In this document: in pieces, positions 11,612-23,360 of the stretch
How positions within the stretch are numbered: position 1 is the stretch's first letter
Layout: the number at the start of each line of letters is the position of its first letter
NCBI GenBank assembly: GCA_014871385.1
Contig: CM026431.1
Span: 8,553,778-8,617,777, forward strand
Length of the DNA: 64,000 nucleotides
Source of the DNA: Ceratodon purpureus
Taxonomy: Eukaryota > Streptophyta > Bryopsida > Pseudoditrichales > Ditrichaceae
Reading direction: 5' to 3'
Made by a program: the position numbers and the translations under genes
The notes under the pieces: model-generated
Seen by the model: only the letters and a program-made list of their open reading frames with translations
The model's database searches: none
What the model was told of the DNA's origin: nothing

Positions 11612-12983
11612 ATGTCTGGCAGGCAGCTGCTGCCGCGTCTGCTGCAGCGTGCTTCGCGACTGGCATCTGCAAACAGCACGCAGCACATTGTACACCGTCC
11701 CGCTTCTTGCAGTTTGTCGACAAGAGCATCTTGGCTTCATGGGGATGGGGTGGCCACACCCGCGTCCTGGTTGGGAAGCAGAAGTTTGTGCACGCGTAGC
11801 GTGGTTCCAAGTTCGGCGAGCATGTTGCCTCTTGGGTTCAGGAATGGAGTGAATTTGGCGGCCAGGGAGGTTGGGTTTACCACAGCTGGCGTTACTTACG
11901 TACGCTCTGAACCTGGGACTCTAACATGACGCTATTTTTATTTATTTAGATTGCCATCCCGGTTCTCGTCGTAGCACACGGCAACATTGTGAGGGAGGGA
12001 GGTGCTGGACCTTTTTAGGAGTTGAAATTGAGATCTCAGTCTACTTGAGCTAGATTAGTGTTGCATGTGGTCGTGAGTGCTAAGGGGCGGAGCAAAGGAG
12101 TGGCAAGTTACTGTGCCCGAATTGATATAAGATGGTTTATTACCATGGAGAGATTGTGGAAGGTGTACTCGGTATCTTAGCGTTGAGGGTGGTGATGGCA
12201 ACGCAGGTGCAGGTGCAGCAGAGGCGGATGTTGAGTAAATTGAAGAAGACAAAGGTCAAAGCTTACTCGTAAGATCAATACTCATGTTTTAAGGTTTTCC
12301 GGTTGGTGTTTACGTGTGCTATCATTGTTTCTAAGCATGTGCCAGAATGGAAATATCTTGCATGTAGCATGAAAGATGGGAGGTTATTGTGAAACAACGA
12401 GGACATCATGTAATATTGACCGGTGGCAACCCGGCTATGTAGGGAGCGATTGTGGCACTGTTTCGATATTCTAGTGCAGTGTTGATGAGATTGGGTTGCC
12501 TTTGATTTGTAGACCTATTGGTACTCAATGTCTGAGAATGTGCATGTGGTGATGTTTGGTGTAGGTCGTATAAGAAGCGATTTAGAGGAATGGCAAATGG
12601 AGAGTACAAACGATGGAGGTCAGGGAAACGGCACAACGCGCATTCGAAGGCATACTCTTACCTGTGACCTAGTACTTTGGATTGTTTGTGCATACAGTAT
12701 GGAGAGCATTTTAAGAGATGTTGCTTTAATGTGGTGTTCTTCAGTGCCCTATTTGATTTGTAGTATGCTTGAAGAATGGGAATTGTGATATGATGTAGAG
12801 AGCCTAGGATTGGACTGAACTTTCTGGTCATAAGAGGGCTTGATTTGTAACGAAGGTAGTTCGCTGATGGGTTGGGTGAATTGTGCATTGCAGACTAACA
12901 AACAAAAAAGACAGCTGCGACGTCCGTCAATTGCTCCTCTTGCTCTGGCTAAAGTGATGAAGAAATTGAACTTCATGGGCTGA
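11612..12983 (+). CDS. Mitochondrial large ribosomal subunit protein bL35m
   Basis: This is a small ribosomal protein of the 50S-type subunit, here with a mitochondrial presequence. Exons: 11612-11899 (Arg/Ser/Leu-rich, acid-poor presequence, MSGRQLLPRLLQRASRLA), 12207-12268 (RRMLSKLKKTKVKAYS), 12565-12649 (SYKKRFRGMANGEYKRW and GKRHNAHSK) and 12894-12983 (KQKRQLRRPS to KKLNFMG, then TGA). RFR...RW..GKRHNAH is the hallmark of bL35. Phases join exactly and give about 174 residues. An in-frame upstream ATG at 11570 would add 14 residues. I prefer 11612 because the presequence then starts cleanly. The last intron appears to use a GC donor. The choice of the 12207 acceptor is the least certain junction. 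Confidence 0.88.
12650..12893 (+). other. GC-AG intron in bL35m
   Basis: The exon ends TCGAAG at 12649 and the next bases are GCATAC. The acceptor is TTGCAG at 12893. Joining these gives HNAHSKTNKQKRQLRRPS, as expected of bL35m. The nearest GT downstream would insert extra residues and shift the frame. GC-AG introns are a known minor class in plants. Confidence 0.65.
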
Positions 12984-14756
12984 ACGCTAATCTGTTCTGC
13001 CCTCTTTACTTATTAGTTGTGGGTCCTTTTAAATTAGTTCAAGGAGGAAAGACTCAGAGTACTGATTTGGTGAACTCTGTATTCGCTATTCTCTAGTGAT
13101 TTCAAGCTATTTACTAGATTTTATCAGTAAATATAACTTGGAAATAATGGAAAATTTACTTCCTGCTTCAGGTATATTTGAAAGTCGCTATTTACACGTA
13201 ATTTTGGATTGTACTTATTTACTGATGGTGAGTGACTGATTGTAAGTCTGAATCCAGTTCATCTATATTCTAGAACATGTGACGTTGGTGCTTGTTGTCC
13301 ACTAGCGATATTGAGCAACCGTTACTGCCTCCTCCTATCCAAACACAAGTTATGTTTTCCAAGTTGAGAAACATTTTGTTGATGCTGCTGCGTTCGCCGC
13401 GTGCAACATCGAGACTGGTACAAGAGGAAACCATGCTGGTGAACGTCGAAGTGCCAGGTATACTTATTGCTTGAGCGACCCAACTTCATATTTTCTTGAT
13501 AATACAAAGTCAGCGGGATTTGCAGAATTTGGCACAAATTCAGACGCCGTTTAATTGCAAACGGGTACAAATACACGGGCCAAGCCAGTGACGGCAAGGC
13601 AGGGAGCAAAGGTAACAATTTTTCATGACACGAAAAGCTCATGAATTATGATCACTGCTTCGTCAGCATTTCCAATTTTCACAAATTGGACACTTGACAG
13701 CAGCAGCTTTACTATAGTCCGAGCCTTCTAACCACATGTGTCTACAGTAATTTTCTAAAATCAGCCCAAAGAGCCAAAACATATCTTGCCCTTGCCTGGA
13801 GAATACTAGAACTGAGCAGCCAAATGGCCATGTGCACAATTACAAACCTCGTGCTGAAGTTCATGTTCATAACTTTTGGAGCCCTTTTGAAACAGTAGAT
13901 GCAGAATCGCAGATTAAGCAACAAATTGAATGCTTTCAATGCATATTCCTGACACAAGTGTCTGGCGCTATTATTTGTAAAGTATACAACTGAGCCTCCA
14001 AGGCATAAACTATGCTTTAACTCGACCCCGAATCCAGATCGATTCCTTGGTGCTCTATAACTTATTTCCACCGATATCAGAATTAGATGTAACCCGGTCA
14101 CAGTACACTGCTCCTTCAAGTGTACAGCTTTTCTTCCGTGCTGTACTAGTGTGCATATTGTACTCAACTGTCAAGCTAACATTTAAGTACCGAAGTCCGA
14201 CCCGCCCACATCGACCACTTTGTTTCTGTCCACCAATACAAGGTCCACGCTCGGATTCAGATCAACTGTAGTTGCCGATTGGCAGCCATTGAATTTGTGC
14301 TGAAGGACCCGAATCCGGGATGAGATAAACCATTGAATTTGTGCTACACGTGCTGAATGCTTCAACGAATACGTGAGCATGTATGGAACCAAACAGTTTC
14401 TGTACATAGAAATCCATCACCAATTCCATTATGCAGGCCCACAACAACGAGTGTTTGGCTCCTCGAGACCTCGCCATCACTCATGCGCTCGGTAGATTGA
14501 TCGGTATATGTAGTCCTCCCCAGCGAGATGCCGTCATTTCAGTTGATATTCCCGAATCTTCGCAATTGTAACTAGGCAATATCTTGCAGGCACAGTCGGT
14601 GGTGGTTGAGAATTTGTATCAGCGTCAAGTTTGAAACAGTGGCTGAACTGTACGTCATTCAATCACAAACATTCGTGCCACTAATGTCAAGGTAATTACT
14701 AATTACATTCATGCTTCTTCTACCTACCAGTTCTCCTCGCTCAATCGGCCAAGGCC
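12984..14756. other. Region without a recognised gene
   Basis: An open stretch at about 13292-13474, bounded by a possible donor, shows no family I know. Other ORFs here are short and lack exon-like boundaries. No repeats stand out. Confidence 0.4.
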
Positions 14757-15203
14757 ATGTTGGTTCCAAACCAGCTCTTCGTGCTCTTGCCATTGGCGAT
14801 GTTGCTGGTGAGCGTTGCCACTTCTCAATACGTGCCAGTACCTCCTGTGAACGTGACCGTGAGCATCAAGAGTGAGATGGGAGACGCAACCACGTTGAAT
14901 GTGCACTGTCGGACTTACTGGGGTGGTCTTCCAATTCCCATTATCGACCTTGGCCTACACAAACTGTGTAAACGACGAGCTCTACAGCTTCTCCTTCCAG
15001 GAAGACACAGCACCGGAGCTCGACAGTCGAGTGTACATGTGCGATTGTGAGGTCATCGGCTACTGGCCTACTCACCAGTTTTATGTTATCATCCTCATTT
15101 CTGCAAGTGCCTGGAAGGAAAGTGTCCTTCGCATATTGTTAAACCTGAAGGATTCTTCTGTGGAGATGAGAAAGTCGGCGCATGGTCGGATTCAGTTACA
15201 TAG
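14757..15203 (+). pseudogene. S-protein homologue (SPH, plant self-incompatibility S1 family), two frameshifts
   Basis: SPH proteins are small, secreted, disulphide-bonded plant proteins related to the poppy stigmatic S-protein. The sequence starts with a clear signal peptide (MLVPNQLFVLLPLAMLLVSV, cleavage near ATSQ). VTVSIKSEMGDATTLNVHC follows, the typical first beta-strands of the family. The frame then moves by one base between about 14905 and 14970, continues with NDELYSFSFQED and VYMCDCEVIGYW, and moves back near 15080 to read HFCKCLEGKCPSHIV and FFCGDEKVGAWS up to a TAG at about 15201. The two changes compensate, so the ends share one frame. As given it cannot be translated in one piece. 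A decayed gene or base-calling errors would both explain this. Confidence 0.65.
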
Positions 15204-15683
15204 CTGAATGTGCATATCACTCAACAGTTTTAGAGGCTTTTGATATCAATGTCTGTTGTCAAACATTGTATCACTTCAAACATGAATCACAAATAACTTC
15301 TGCTTGTTGATCAATACGCATTTTGGATATCAGGCACTGTGAATTTGCAAGTGAAGGTGTTGCTTTTATTTCTCTACAATATATCAGCATGTAATCTCAT
15401 CAGCTCAATTCTACCTTGGCTAGACTCCATCTAAATTAGCTACCTTAATCGGATTGATATCACTAGCTATCTCTATGTCGAAAGATTATGCTTCCAGAAG
15501 TTTTTTGACAGAAGAATATCCATGTTTTGAATCTACAATGCTTATCAAGATAGCCTTGAAGATGCAAATTTCCTAGGGAATATTGCCAAGTATACATCAC
15601 TATTACCTACGAAGTATTACAGTTCTTCAATAATTTGCAACAAACTCGGCATCAGGCTTGTTTTCAATTATCTCAATAGTTGA
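15204..15683. other. Intergenic region
   Basis: This lies between the SPH remnant and the 3' end of the F-box gene. I see nothing coding and no notable repeat. Confidence 0.5.
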
Positions 15684-16912
15684 TTACATGGGATCGCTGT
15701 CAAAGCAAGGTTGCAGACTATACGATGCAGGATTCCAGGTGAAAAATTTCTCACCCTTCTCATTCCCACTTGGTGCCACCAAAACTGAAACTTGCTTTCC
15801 ATTTCGCATGTCATACACCACTCCATTACGACTCATCATATTGAACACGCACAACTTCCCATCTCCGAAGTTCACACACGAATACTCATTGACCAATGTC
15901 CATCCACGACCAGTGTATACTCGATATCCACATCGATCCGTCACTCGAACCACGTTCCTCCACTGCCAAGCCCGTGCACTCTCGTTGAGGTTTGGGCATT
16001 CAAGTACATCAATGGAGTGCATACGTAATCTCTCTCTGCTCATTTCCCATCTGAACAAGTGCACCTTCCCGTTGCACTCAATTAGCTGTGCAGTGGGTGA
16101 GAACCAAGCAAATGGAATCTCACATGTCATATCCTTTAACCACTTTCCATTCTCAACATCAAATGCTATCACACCTAGGCGGATTCGAATCCATTGTCGC
16201 TAATATCTGCAATGATGTGTAATACTCCGTTCACGCACACACCTGTTTGGTGTTCGTTCAGCCCAAGCACGGGAAAAGGAAGGTCACTCGCTTCTGTCCA
16301 CTTGGAAGTGGTAGAGTGAAACACTTCCACTTTCTTTGACATATGCTTGTCATTGGTGGAACAACTCCCAACAACTATTATTGTATAGGACTTTTCTGCA
16401 GAGTTGACTAAGATGTGAACAAGTACTGGATTTCTTGGATATAACAGAAGTGGCAGAATCTTCTTCTTACCAGTCAAGGGATTGAAGACCACCAATTCAT
16501 CTACGTTGAGCAGTTTGGGAACTTAAGCGCACATGAGGCTGCGATGGCCAGTGATAGAGTACATCCTAAAATTTTGATAGGCATCTGGAACTGGGATGTA
16601 TGGGAAGGGCGGCAGCGACCGCCATGACTTTGAATGCAAATCATATGCAAAAAATTGCCAGGCGTTGTCCTCAATGTAGTAACTGATAGCCGTGAATGAG
16701 CCTTCTTGAGATGAACTTGCTCCCCCAAACCAACAAAAGTTGTCACTTTCTATGCGTTTCTTCCACGCCTTTGAGAGTGTTTTGCAACAGAATAGATCTT
16801 TGAACTCTAGTTTATTGAGGATATTGTCGTGCACGTCATTTGGTAAAGAATTCCAATTTGTAGACATCATAGGCTGCTCAGTACTCAAGATTGTGGATGT
16901 TGGGTGTTGCAA
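15684..16912 (-). pseudogene. F-box/kelch-type protein gene with a stop and a frameshift
   Basis: Such proteins are substrate adaptors of SCF ubiquitin ligases: the F-box binds SKP1 and the C-terminal beta-propeller binds the target. Read on the minus strand, the N-terminus has an F-box (LPNDVHDNILNKLEFKDLF then SKAWKKRI). Propeller-like text follows: SWRSLPPFPYIPVP, VVFNPLTGKKKILP, VEVFHSTTSKWTEASDLPFP, NGVLHIIADISDNG and AFDVENGKW. An in-frame TAA at 16521-16523 interrupts it after HRSLMCA, with the same frame resuming at once. A one-base shift near 16180 moves to the last segment, which ends at 15684. Total length is about 410 codons, normal for the family. It is single-exon, as many plant F-box genes are. 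It looks like a young pseudogene. Confidence 0.72.
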
Positions 16913-17819
16913 TTTATATATATTTTGTAAAAGTAAAATATAAAAACAAAATCAAATCATTGGTTCTCCTTCCAACCTTAGAACTTCCCACATAATATAA
17001 TAATATATATTTGTAGTCCTTATATACAAAATTACTTTTCTATTTTACTTTTACTTTTATATAAAAGTCTAATCTAGAAATTTAGAGTTTGATTTCTTCA
17101 CACAATTTATGTGATAGGGACTGTATTTGAGTGACCAGCTTTCTAGCTGAATTGAACTTTCTAGAATGGAAAAGCAAGCAACAAATTATGTCCTTAAAAT
17201 TAGGTGTATCCAAAAAAATGTGATTTCATTGGTTCTTCTAAATTAATTATAATGAACTTTGAAGATTTAACTTTATAATCAAAACCTCATATTTATTGAA
17301 CTCTAAAGTACAACTTTTCCTTGAAACCTTAACATTTATTTTGTGAAGAGATTATTAAAACCAATGATTGCAAAAGTCAAATGTTGCATAGACTTTGCTA
17401 TGGATGAGTTTGACACAAATTTTACAACCTCAAGAGCTCCAACATTCCCATAGATATGGAAAAACTTGATACCCACATATAATATTACATTGGAAAAAAT
17501 GTACTTGGTCTAGAAAAAACGCCCTTTGTCCTTTCCTCAACAAAATATTGAAAACAAATGTCCCTCCTCATATTGCAAGAGCGGCATGCAAAATTTTAAA
17601 TGTTTGTTCATACACGGTGTGTGTGCTAGGATTTATAAATTGCAATGGAGAGGTGTTGAATGGCTGCAAGGTCTATACCACCGTCACTAATTGGAATGAT
17701 TTTCTGCAAAGATTATTGTAATCTTTGCAAGGTCACTAATACTTGCAATGGATCTATTGACAATAAAAACTGGACACGACTTATTTCCATTTGAGCAATC
17801 ATATGATCATAGGAATGGG
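16913..17819. other. AT-rich intergenic region left of the retrotransposon
   Basis: I see no gene. Around 17634-17720 a short open stretch (NCNGEVLNGCKVYTTVTNW) may be a gene fragment. Its family is unknown. Confidence 0.4.
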
Positions 17820-18537
17820 TGTTATCTGGGATTCTACAGATGGAGTTTTGACGCAGGGGCGGGAGCTCGGCCATAGGCTAACAGAGGGTGGATAGAGTGA
17901 GGAGCTTGGTCATAGGCGAGCAAGGAGTCAGAGTGTGTCAGGTCGTTATGTGACCGTGCGTTGAGGCAGGGGGCCTCAAGGGGCAGAGTGCCGGTGCGTG
18001 AAGGGTCGTCTCTGCTGAGATTGTGTCACAGCCGTGGGAAGAGTAACGACCACGAGAAGATCGAGGGGTTTGGAGGAAGTTGAGTATATGTTTTGCAAAC
18101 AGGGAGCTAATACACTTTAGGTGATGCTTTCTTGGATGAGGAGGAAGAGGAGTCAGGGAGTCTTGGACGACCAAGGACAGTTAGATGAAGGGGCGAGGTG
18201 TTGCGAGGAGGCTAGGGTTAGTAGGGAATCAGGCGAGGCAAGCACAAGGAAGATATGCAAAGCAATGCAAAGAGAGAGGAAGAGTTGGGGACAAGGGAGG
18301 TGTATTCAGCTGGTGACCAAGTGATCCAAGTCTTACAAAGAAGGGGGTGAGTCTGTCCGTAGCCTAAGGCTCCGGCCTGGCTATCTCAGTACAATCAAAA
18401 TTCAGAGAGAGCTACTACGTTCTAACTGTCTGTTTATATGTTGCCTAAGTCGCCCTAACTATTCAGTAGAAACCTGAGTTGTCACCGTTGCTGCCATCCC
18501 TGACTGAAGTTCGGTGTGGAAGGTTCCTGCGGTAACA
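17820..18537 (-). repeat. 3' LTR of the retrotransposon (left copy)
   Basis: This is 718 bp, TGTTATC to GGTAACA, with no difference from the right copy found by eye. Just inside it, 18538-18556 read on the minus strand is GCTGAAGAAAACGGCAAAA, a plausible though imperfect polypurine tract. Confidence 0.93.
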
Positions 18538-18589
18538 TTTTGCCGTTTTCTTCAGCTTGCAATCTGTCCCTAGATTGCGAGAAAAAATG

Positions 18590-20765
18590 CTAACCCCTGG
18601 TTCTGCGGTGTGCTGGTCGTCGATCAGGTCGAGTCGTCTCCCGCGGTACTTGTATCTGTCGCCGAGGAGGAGCTTGGTCGCCATACAGAGCTGCTATAGC
18701 TGCAGCCACACCTCGATGGATTAAATTGTGGTTAGATCGAGACGTAGCTGAATGCTGATACACATCGTAGACAGTCTTCCCTAATGTTTTGTTACATGCG
18801 GGACATTGGACTTGGTCGGCCTCTGGATCAGCATATCGTGAGGCCAGATCGGGGTTTTCTTGGAAGTATTTCTTGACTTGTGCAATAGCTACTTCTAACT
18901 CCTCCTCTGCCTCACTGTCGTCACTGGCTTCCATCTCCAAACTATGTTCTTCTTCTAACCTTTTTAGTGCATCTTTATGAAGTTTAAAAGGTTTGGTTCG
19001 TGGAATTACCAGGGGCTGACTTGGTGGGGCAGGGAGTCTTGGCGATGGTTGAGGGGTCTCCTCGATGTCGGTGAGAAGATCGGGGATGTCCACCTGTTCG
19101 GCTGGGTCAGCGAAGACAGCGGTGACTTCCGTGGATTGGGACGGCCCTGCTTCTCCTGGTGCAGTCAACAGGAGTTGCTTCTCTACAGGGGGAGGTGAGA
19201 TGTATACCCCTTTGCCCTTGTCCATCTCGATGTTGCCTTGCGGTCCTTCGTCTGCCAGCATGTCCATCTCCATAGCCTCCCAGTCATGATCGGATTGTTC
19301 GAGGTCCAGGGTGGCTATGGCGTCGTCGATGCAGATGTCCAGAAAGTCCTGTGGAGGCTCCTCAGTAGTTAGGGGCTTGTTTCGCAACAGTCGGTAGGCA
19401 TTGGCGGCAATAGTATGGGCAGCTGCGTGCACCCATCCTACCTTGTTCGCTTCGAATGTCTCTCTGATCTGTTCGATTGCCTCCCGCTCCTGCTGCAACC
19501 GTGCTGCTTCCTCTTGCGTAGGCTGCTTGGCGACAATGGTGTTCTCGGTGGCGAGCTCCTTGCATCTGGTAAGGTATTCCCCGTTCAGCTTCTCCAATTT
19601 GGTCAGCTTCTCCTGCATCCATTCCTTTTCTTTTGCCAGCAGGTCTACCTGTTCGTGTGCGTTGGTTATCTCTAGCTCTTGGTTGGTGATCTGGTGTCGC
19701 AGGTTTGTCAAGGTTGAATTTGCTTCATCCAGCTGCTGTTGAAGCTCGGTCCTGGTGGCCTCTACGATTGCCTTCGCCTTAGCTTGTGCGGCCTGGACTT
19801 CTTGGGCAGCAGCGCGTTTACCGCTCTTCCATGTCTCGGTATGTGGCTGCTATCTTCTCATGCTCCTGCTCCCACTTGTGCGTGAATTGCAAGATCGCCG
19901 TCATCGTTTCGGTAAGTGATTTTGTCTGTGCGTGCAACTCGATGGTCTTTGGTCCCCAAGCTGGATCTCTGGCACTGGCCCCTCCCGTCGTCAGCTCCAA
20001 CACCCGTTGGCGCTTGAGGCTCGGTGGTGGCGTGACGTCTCTGGCTGGTGGGAGCAGGTTTTCGCGCTGGATGTCCAAGAATGTCCCCATGGCCGGGGGC
20101 CGATTGTTCCGACGATGAAACGCTAAATAGTGGGCGATGTATGCTGAAAGAAACGGGCCAATTGGACTCTGATAATCCGGGCGGCGACGATGACCCCGTA
20201 GCTGAACCCGAAAATTCTCATCCACGAGGAAGCCCCAGTTGATCTTCTCCCCTTTGTCGGCCATGAACATCAGGGAGAGATGCTCGGGTGAAACCCCGTT
20301 GCAATCATTTTTGAAAAAGACTTGGCTCAGGATACCACGTATGCGAGAAAACCAAGGCTCGGGAAGAACCTTACCTAGAGCAAAGACGTCATAACGCCCA
20401 TCTGGACGGGGAGGAATGTTCTGGACCAGCTCCGCGACGTCGGGGCGAGGATAGACGCAGTCCGGGGTCCATTCTGTGGCGCCAGTGCCGTCCCATCCGA
20501 AAAAGGCGTGGAAATATCGACTAGAATATTGCACGAGGATGCCGTCCACGTAGCCCGCTGGGTATGCTTCGTCTTCGCTGCGAGTGCGCAAGGATCCGAT
20601 GAACTCCGTGCAATGTCGGAGGTTGGTTTCGCCCTTCATGAAGGTCCAGTACTTGACCAAGCCCGTCTTTGTTGTCCAAATGGTGTCCGCGCGTCGCTTC
20701 CACTGCAGGATCATCCTCGGGACATGGAAAGGCGGATGGTTTTTTCTGGGGTCTGGGGCAGCCAT
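18590..20765 (-). pseudogene. Retrotransposon accessory ORF: N-terminal globular domain, coiled coil, XS-like zinc finger
   Basis: This sense ORF begins 15 bases after the integrase ORF. The first part (20765-19818, 315 codons, MAAPDPRKNHPPFHVPRM) is a globular domain with FMKGETNLRHCTEF, FFGWDGTGATEW and VFALGKVLPEPWFSRIRG. A frame change of one base near 19818 leads to the second part, which is open to 18590. That part has a long Glu/Gln/Lys-rich coiled coil (LEITNAHEQVDLLAKEKEWM), an acidic middle and, near 18690-18810, CPACNKTLGKTVYDVYQHS. The CxxC-Vx..QH arrangement resembles the XS zinc finger of the plant silencing factor SGS3. The tail is basic. Without the shift it would be about 680-700 residues. 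Tat/Athila-type elements often carry extra ORFs here. The role is unknown. Confidence 0.68.
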
Positions 20766-20780
20766 GGCGTCCCTGGTAAA

Positions 20781-23360
20781 TCACAATGCGAGAGACTCTG
20801 TAGGCCAAAACGGAGGAGGGAGAGCGCTGGAGGCAGTGAAATGGACAGCCGCAGCAGGGGAACGAGGAAGGCGGAGCTGAGGCGACACAGAAGGTGGCGA
20901 CGAGGGAGAGGAGCGGAGTTCCACAGCGACTGTGGCTGAAAACCAAAGTGAGAGGAGGAGGGATATGGAAGGAGGTATAGTAGAGGTGCAGGGAGAGGAA
21001 GATGGAGGCTGTGGCGGCATGGAGGGGAAGGCAAGCTGGTGATTTGGATAGGGAAGTGGGGAATGTGGCGGCTTGGGCCGACCATGATGCGACTTGGATG
21101 TCTGCGATGATGGTGGCGGCGACGTCCGATCAAGGCGGCAGGTAATCAGAGTAAAATCTGCCTTGCTGTCCATGGAGTCCCTGATCTGTAGAGGGTAGGG
21201 AGTAGCTTGGATTAGATGTATGGTGACCTCCTGCTGGAGTGCTCTAGGCTGTGTTGGAGTGTGGTTGTCTTTGTCGTCATGATGGTTGTCCAAGCTGTCC
21301 AGTTGCTGGATGTGATGTTGAGCAGGTCCGTCACTTGGATCAGTTGTATTGTGGTTGCCCAGCAACTGAGGCTGTGCTTCTGGGACGTCCAAGTTAATTG
21401 GTAAGTCACTAGTATTAGTTATATCTGGGGCTGCCTCGTCCTCGTCTTCCATGTGTTTGTTAATGTCTCCAAGATTTAGTGTAGGTGCTGGTTGGGCCAG
21501 TGTGGTGTGATAGCGTTTTAATTTGCCTGCGTTGACAATGGTGGCGTGGATGTCATAGTAAGAGTTATTGACTAGTAAGACTGCGTTGTTTGGTAAGACC
21601 AGTTGAACCCTGTAAGGGCCATGCCAGATAGATTCAAACTTAGTCTTTCTGAGTTTTGGATCTCTGGGACACCATAATACTAGGTCGCCTTTCTGGAAAA
21701 TCCGTGGGGGCTGAGAAGCTTGAAAATGTTTGGTACTGAGTTGTTGCTTATGAGCAATATTGCTAAGGGCTGACTCTCGTAATTCCTCTAGGTGATGTAT
21801 ATCATGAAGCCGTGCGGCCAAGACCCGATGGGGGGTATAGTCCCTTGGCTGAACAGTTTGGAATGTGGGGGCGACATATTCTGTAGGCAGCAACGGTTGC
21901 GTGCCATAGACTAGTTCAAATGGACTAGCTTGGGTAGCCGTCTTAGTCGCCACTCTGTAGGCCCATAGTGCGGCTGGAAGACATTCATCCCAGTCAGCTT
22001 TGTTGGCGTGTATGAATCTGCGTAGCATATTGATGATCGTTTTGTTAGTAGATTCGGCTTGTCCGTTCCCTTGTGGGTAATAAACGGTACTAGTTCGGTG
22101 TTTGATAATGTGGATGTTCATGAGATCCTCGATGACAGCGTTGACAAAATGTGAGCCTTGGTCCGACACAATTTCCAGGGGGCAACCGAATCTAGTGATA
22201 ATTTGTTCATAAATAAAATTGGCCGTAACCAGAGCTGTGTTGGTTCTGAGAGCTTTAGTTGTATAATCTGTGGCGACCAATATGTACTTAAAGCCGTGCT
22301 TGGTGACAAGTCTAATCGGACCGACAAAATCCAAGCCCCATCGAAGGAATGGTCCAAGTGGTGGTATGGACTTCAAGGGTACTTTCCCTTGGTGTTGAAA
22401 GTTTGTGGTGGCCACCTGACATGCATGACAGTTTTTGATATATTCTTGGACGTCTTTGAACAATGAAGGCCACCAATATTTAGCCATCAATATTTTCTTT
22501 GTTGTGGTGTCAGGGCCTTGGTGTCCGCCCGCTGGGCCATCGTGGAGGTGTTCGATAATGGCACGTTGCTGGTCTTCGGGGACGCAGATGCGAGTTTCCC
22601 CATCCAAACCTCGGCGGTACAGTTGACCTTGTACAACGGTGTAAGGAAGAGTACGGCGAACAAAGGTGATTTTTTGAGTGCCTGTACAATTGGTGGGGAG
22701 CGTTCTGTTAGTCAGATACTGAATGTATGGGTAACGCCAGTCCTGATCCATGGACACAGTGGCTGCTTGGATGTAGGGATCGTTAAAGGAGTCGTCGATG
22801 CCGTCTTCGGTTGCCATGGTGTCTCGAGACAGATAATCCGCGACAATGTGGCGTCGGCCAGGTACGTAGACGACCTCGAAATCATATTCTAAAAGAATCA
22901 TGATCCAGCGTGCTACTCGTCCACTGACTAGCGGTTGATTCACCAAATAGGATAGACTATGGTGATCTACGATGAATCGGAACTTGTTGCCAAGCAAATA
23001 ATGCCGAAATTTTTTGACGGCAAAAATCATTGCCAGTGCTTCACGTTCTGTAGTCGAGTAGTTCTTTTCTGCAGTATTGAGGAGTCGACTGGCATAAGCC
23101 ACAGGTGGATCGTGTTTGCCTGTTACGTTTTGAGCTAACATGACGCCTACAGCAATATTAGAGGCGTCAGTGTGAACATGGAAGGGTTTGGTCCAGTCCG
23201 GCGCAATCAATATTGGTGCGTTTGAATAAGCTTCTTTGACCTTCTCCAGGGCTTTTTGGGTGTCCGGAGTCCAATCTTGAGGGTAGCTATATCGCGCATG
23301 ATTTAGAGCCGTAATAGGAGCCGTAATCTGCGCTAAGTTAGCAACGTATATTCGATTGAA
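20781..23360 (-). pseudogene. Retrotransposon RNase H and integrase region
   Basis: The open stretch 23210-20781 (809 codons) begins within RNase H (FHVHTDASNIAVGVML, TEREALAMIFAVKKF, VDHHSLSYLV). It continues with the integrase zinc-binding region (HDGPAGGHQG then NCHACQ), the catalytic core (WGLDFVGPI, EIVSDQGSHF, YYPQGNGQAESTNKT: the D, D and E) and the C-terminal module (GDLVLWCPRD, WHGPYRVQLV). The last 200 residues are Pro/Ser-rich and variable. An in-frame TAG at about 23361 separates it from the reverse transcriptase, in a place where family members read through. The enzyme motifs themselves look intact. Confidence 0.88.

Noticed and set aside
17938..18324. Two short ORFs on opposite strands, repeated at 26689-27075
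   Set aside because: They fall inside the LTRs and exist twice only because the LTRs are identical.
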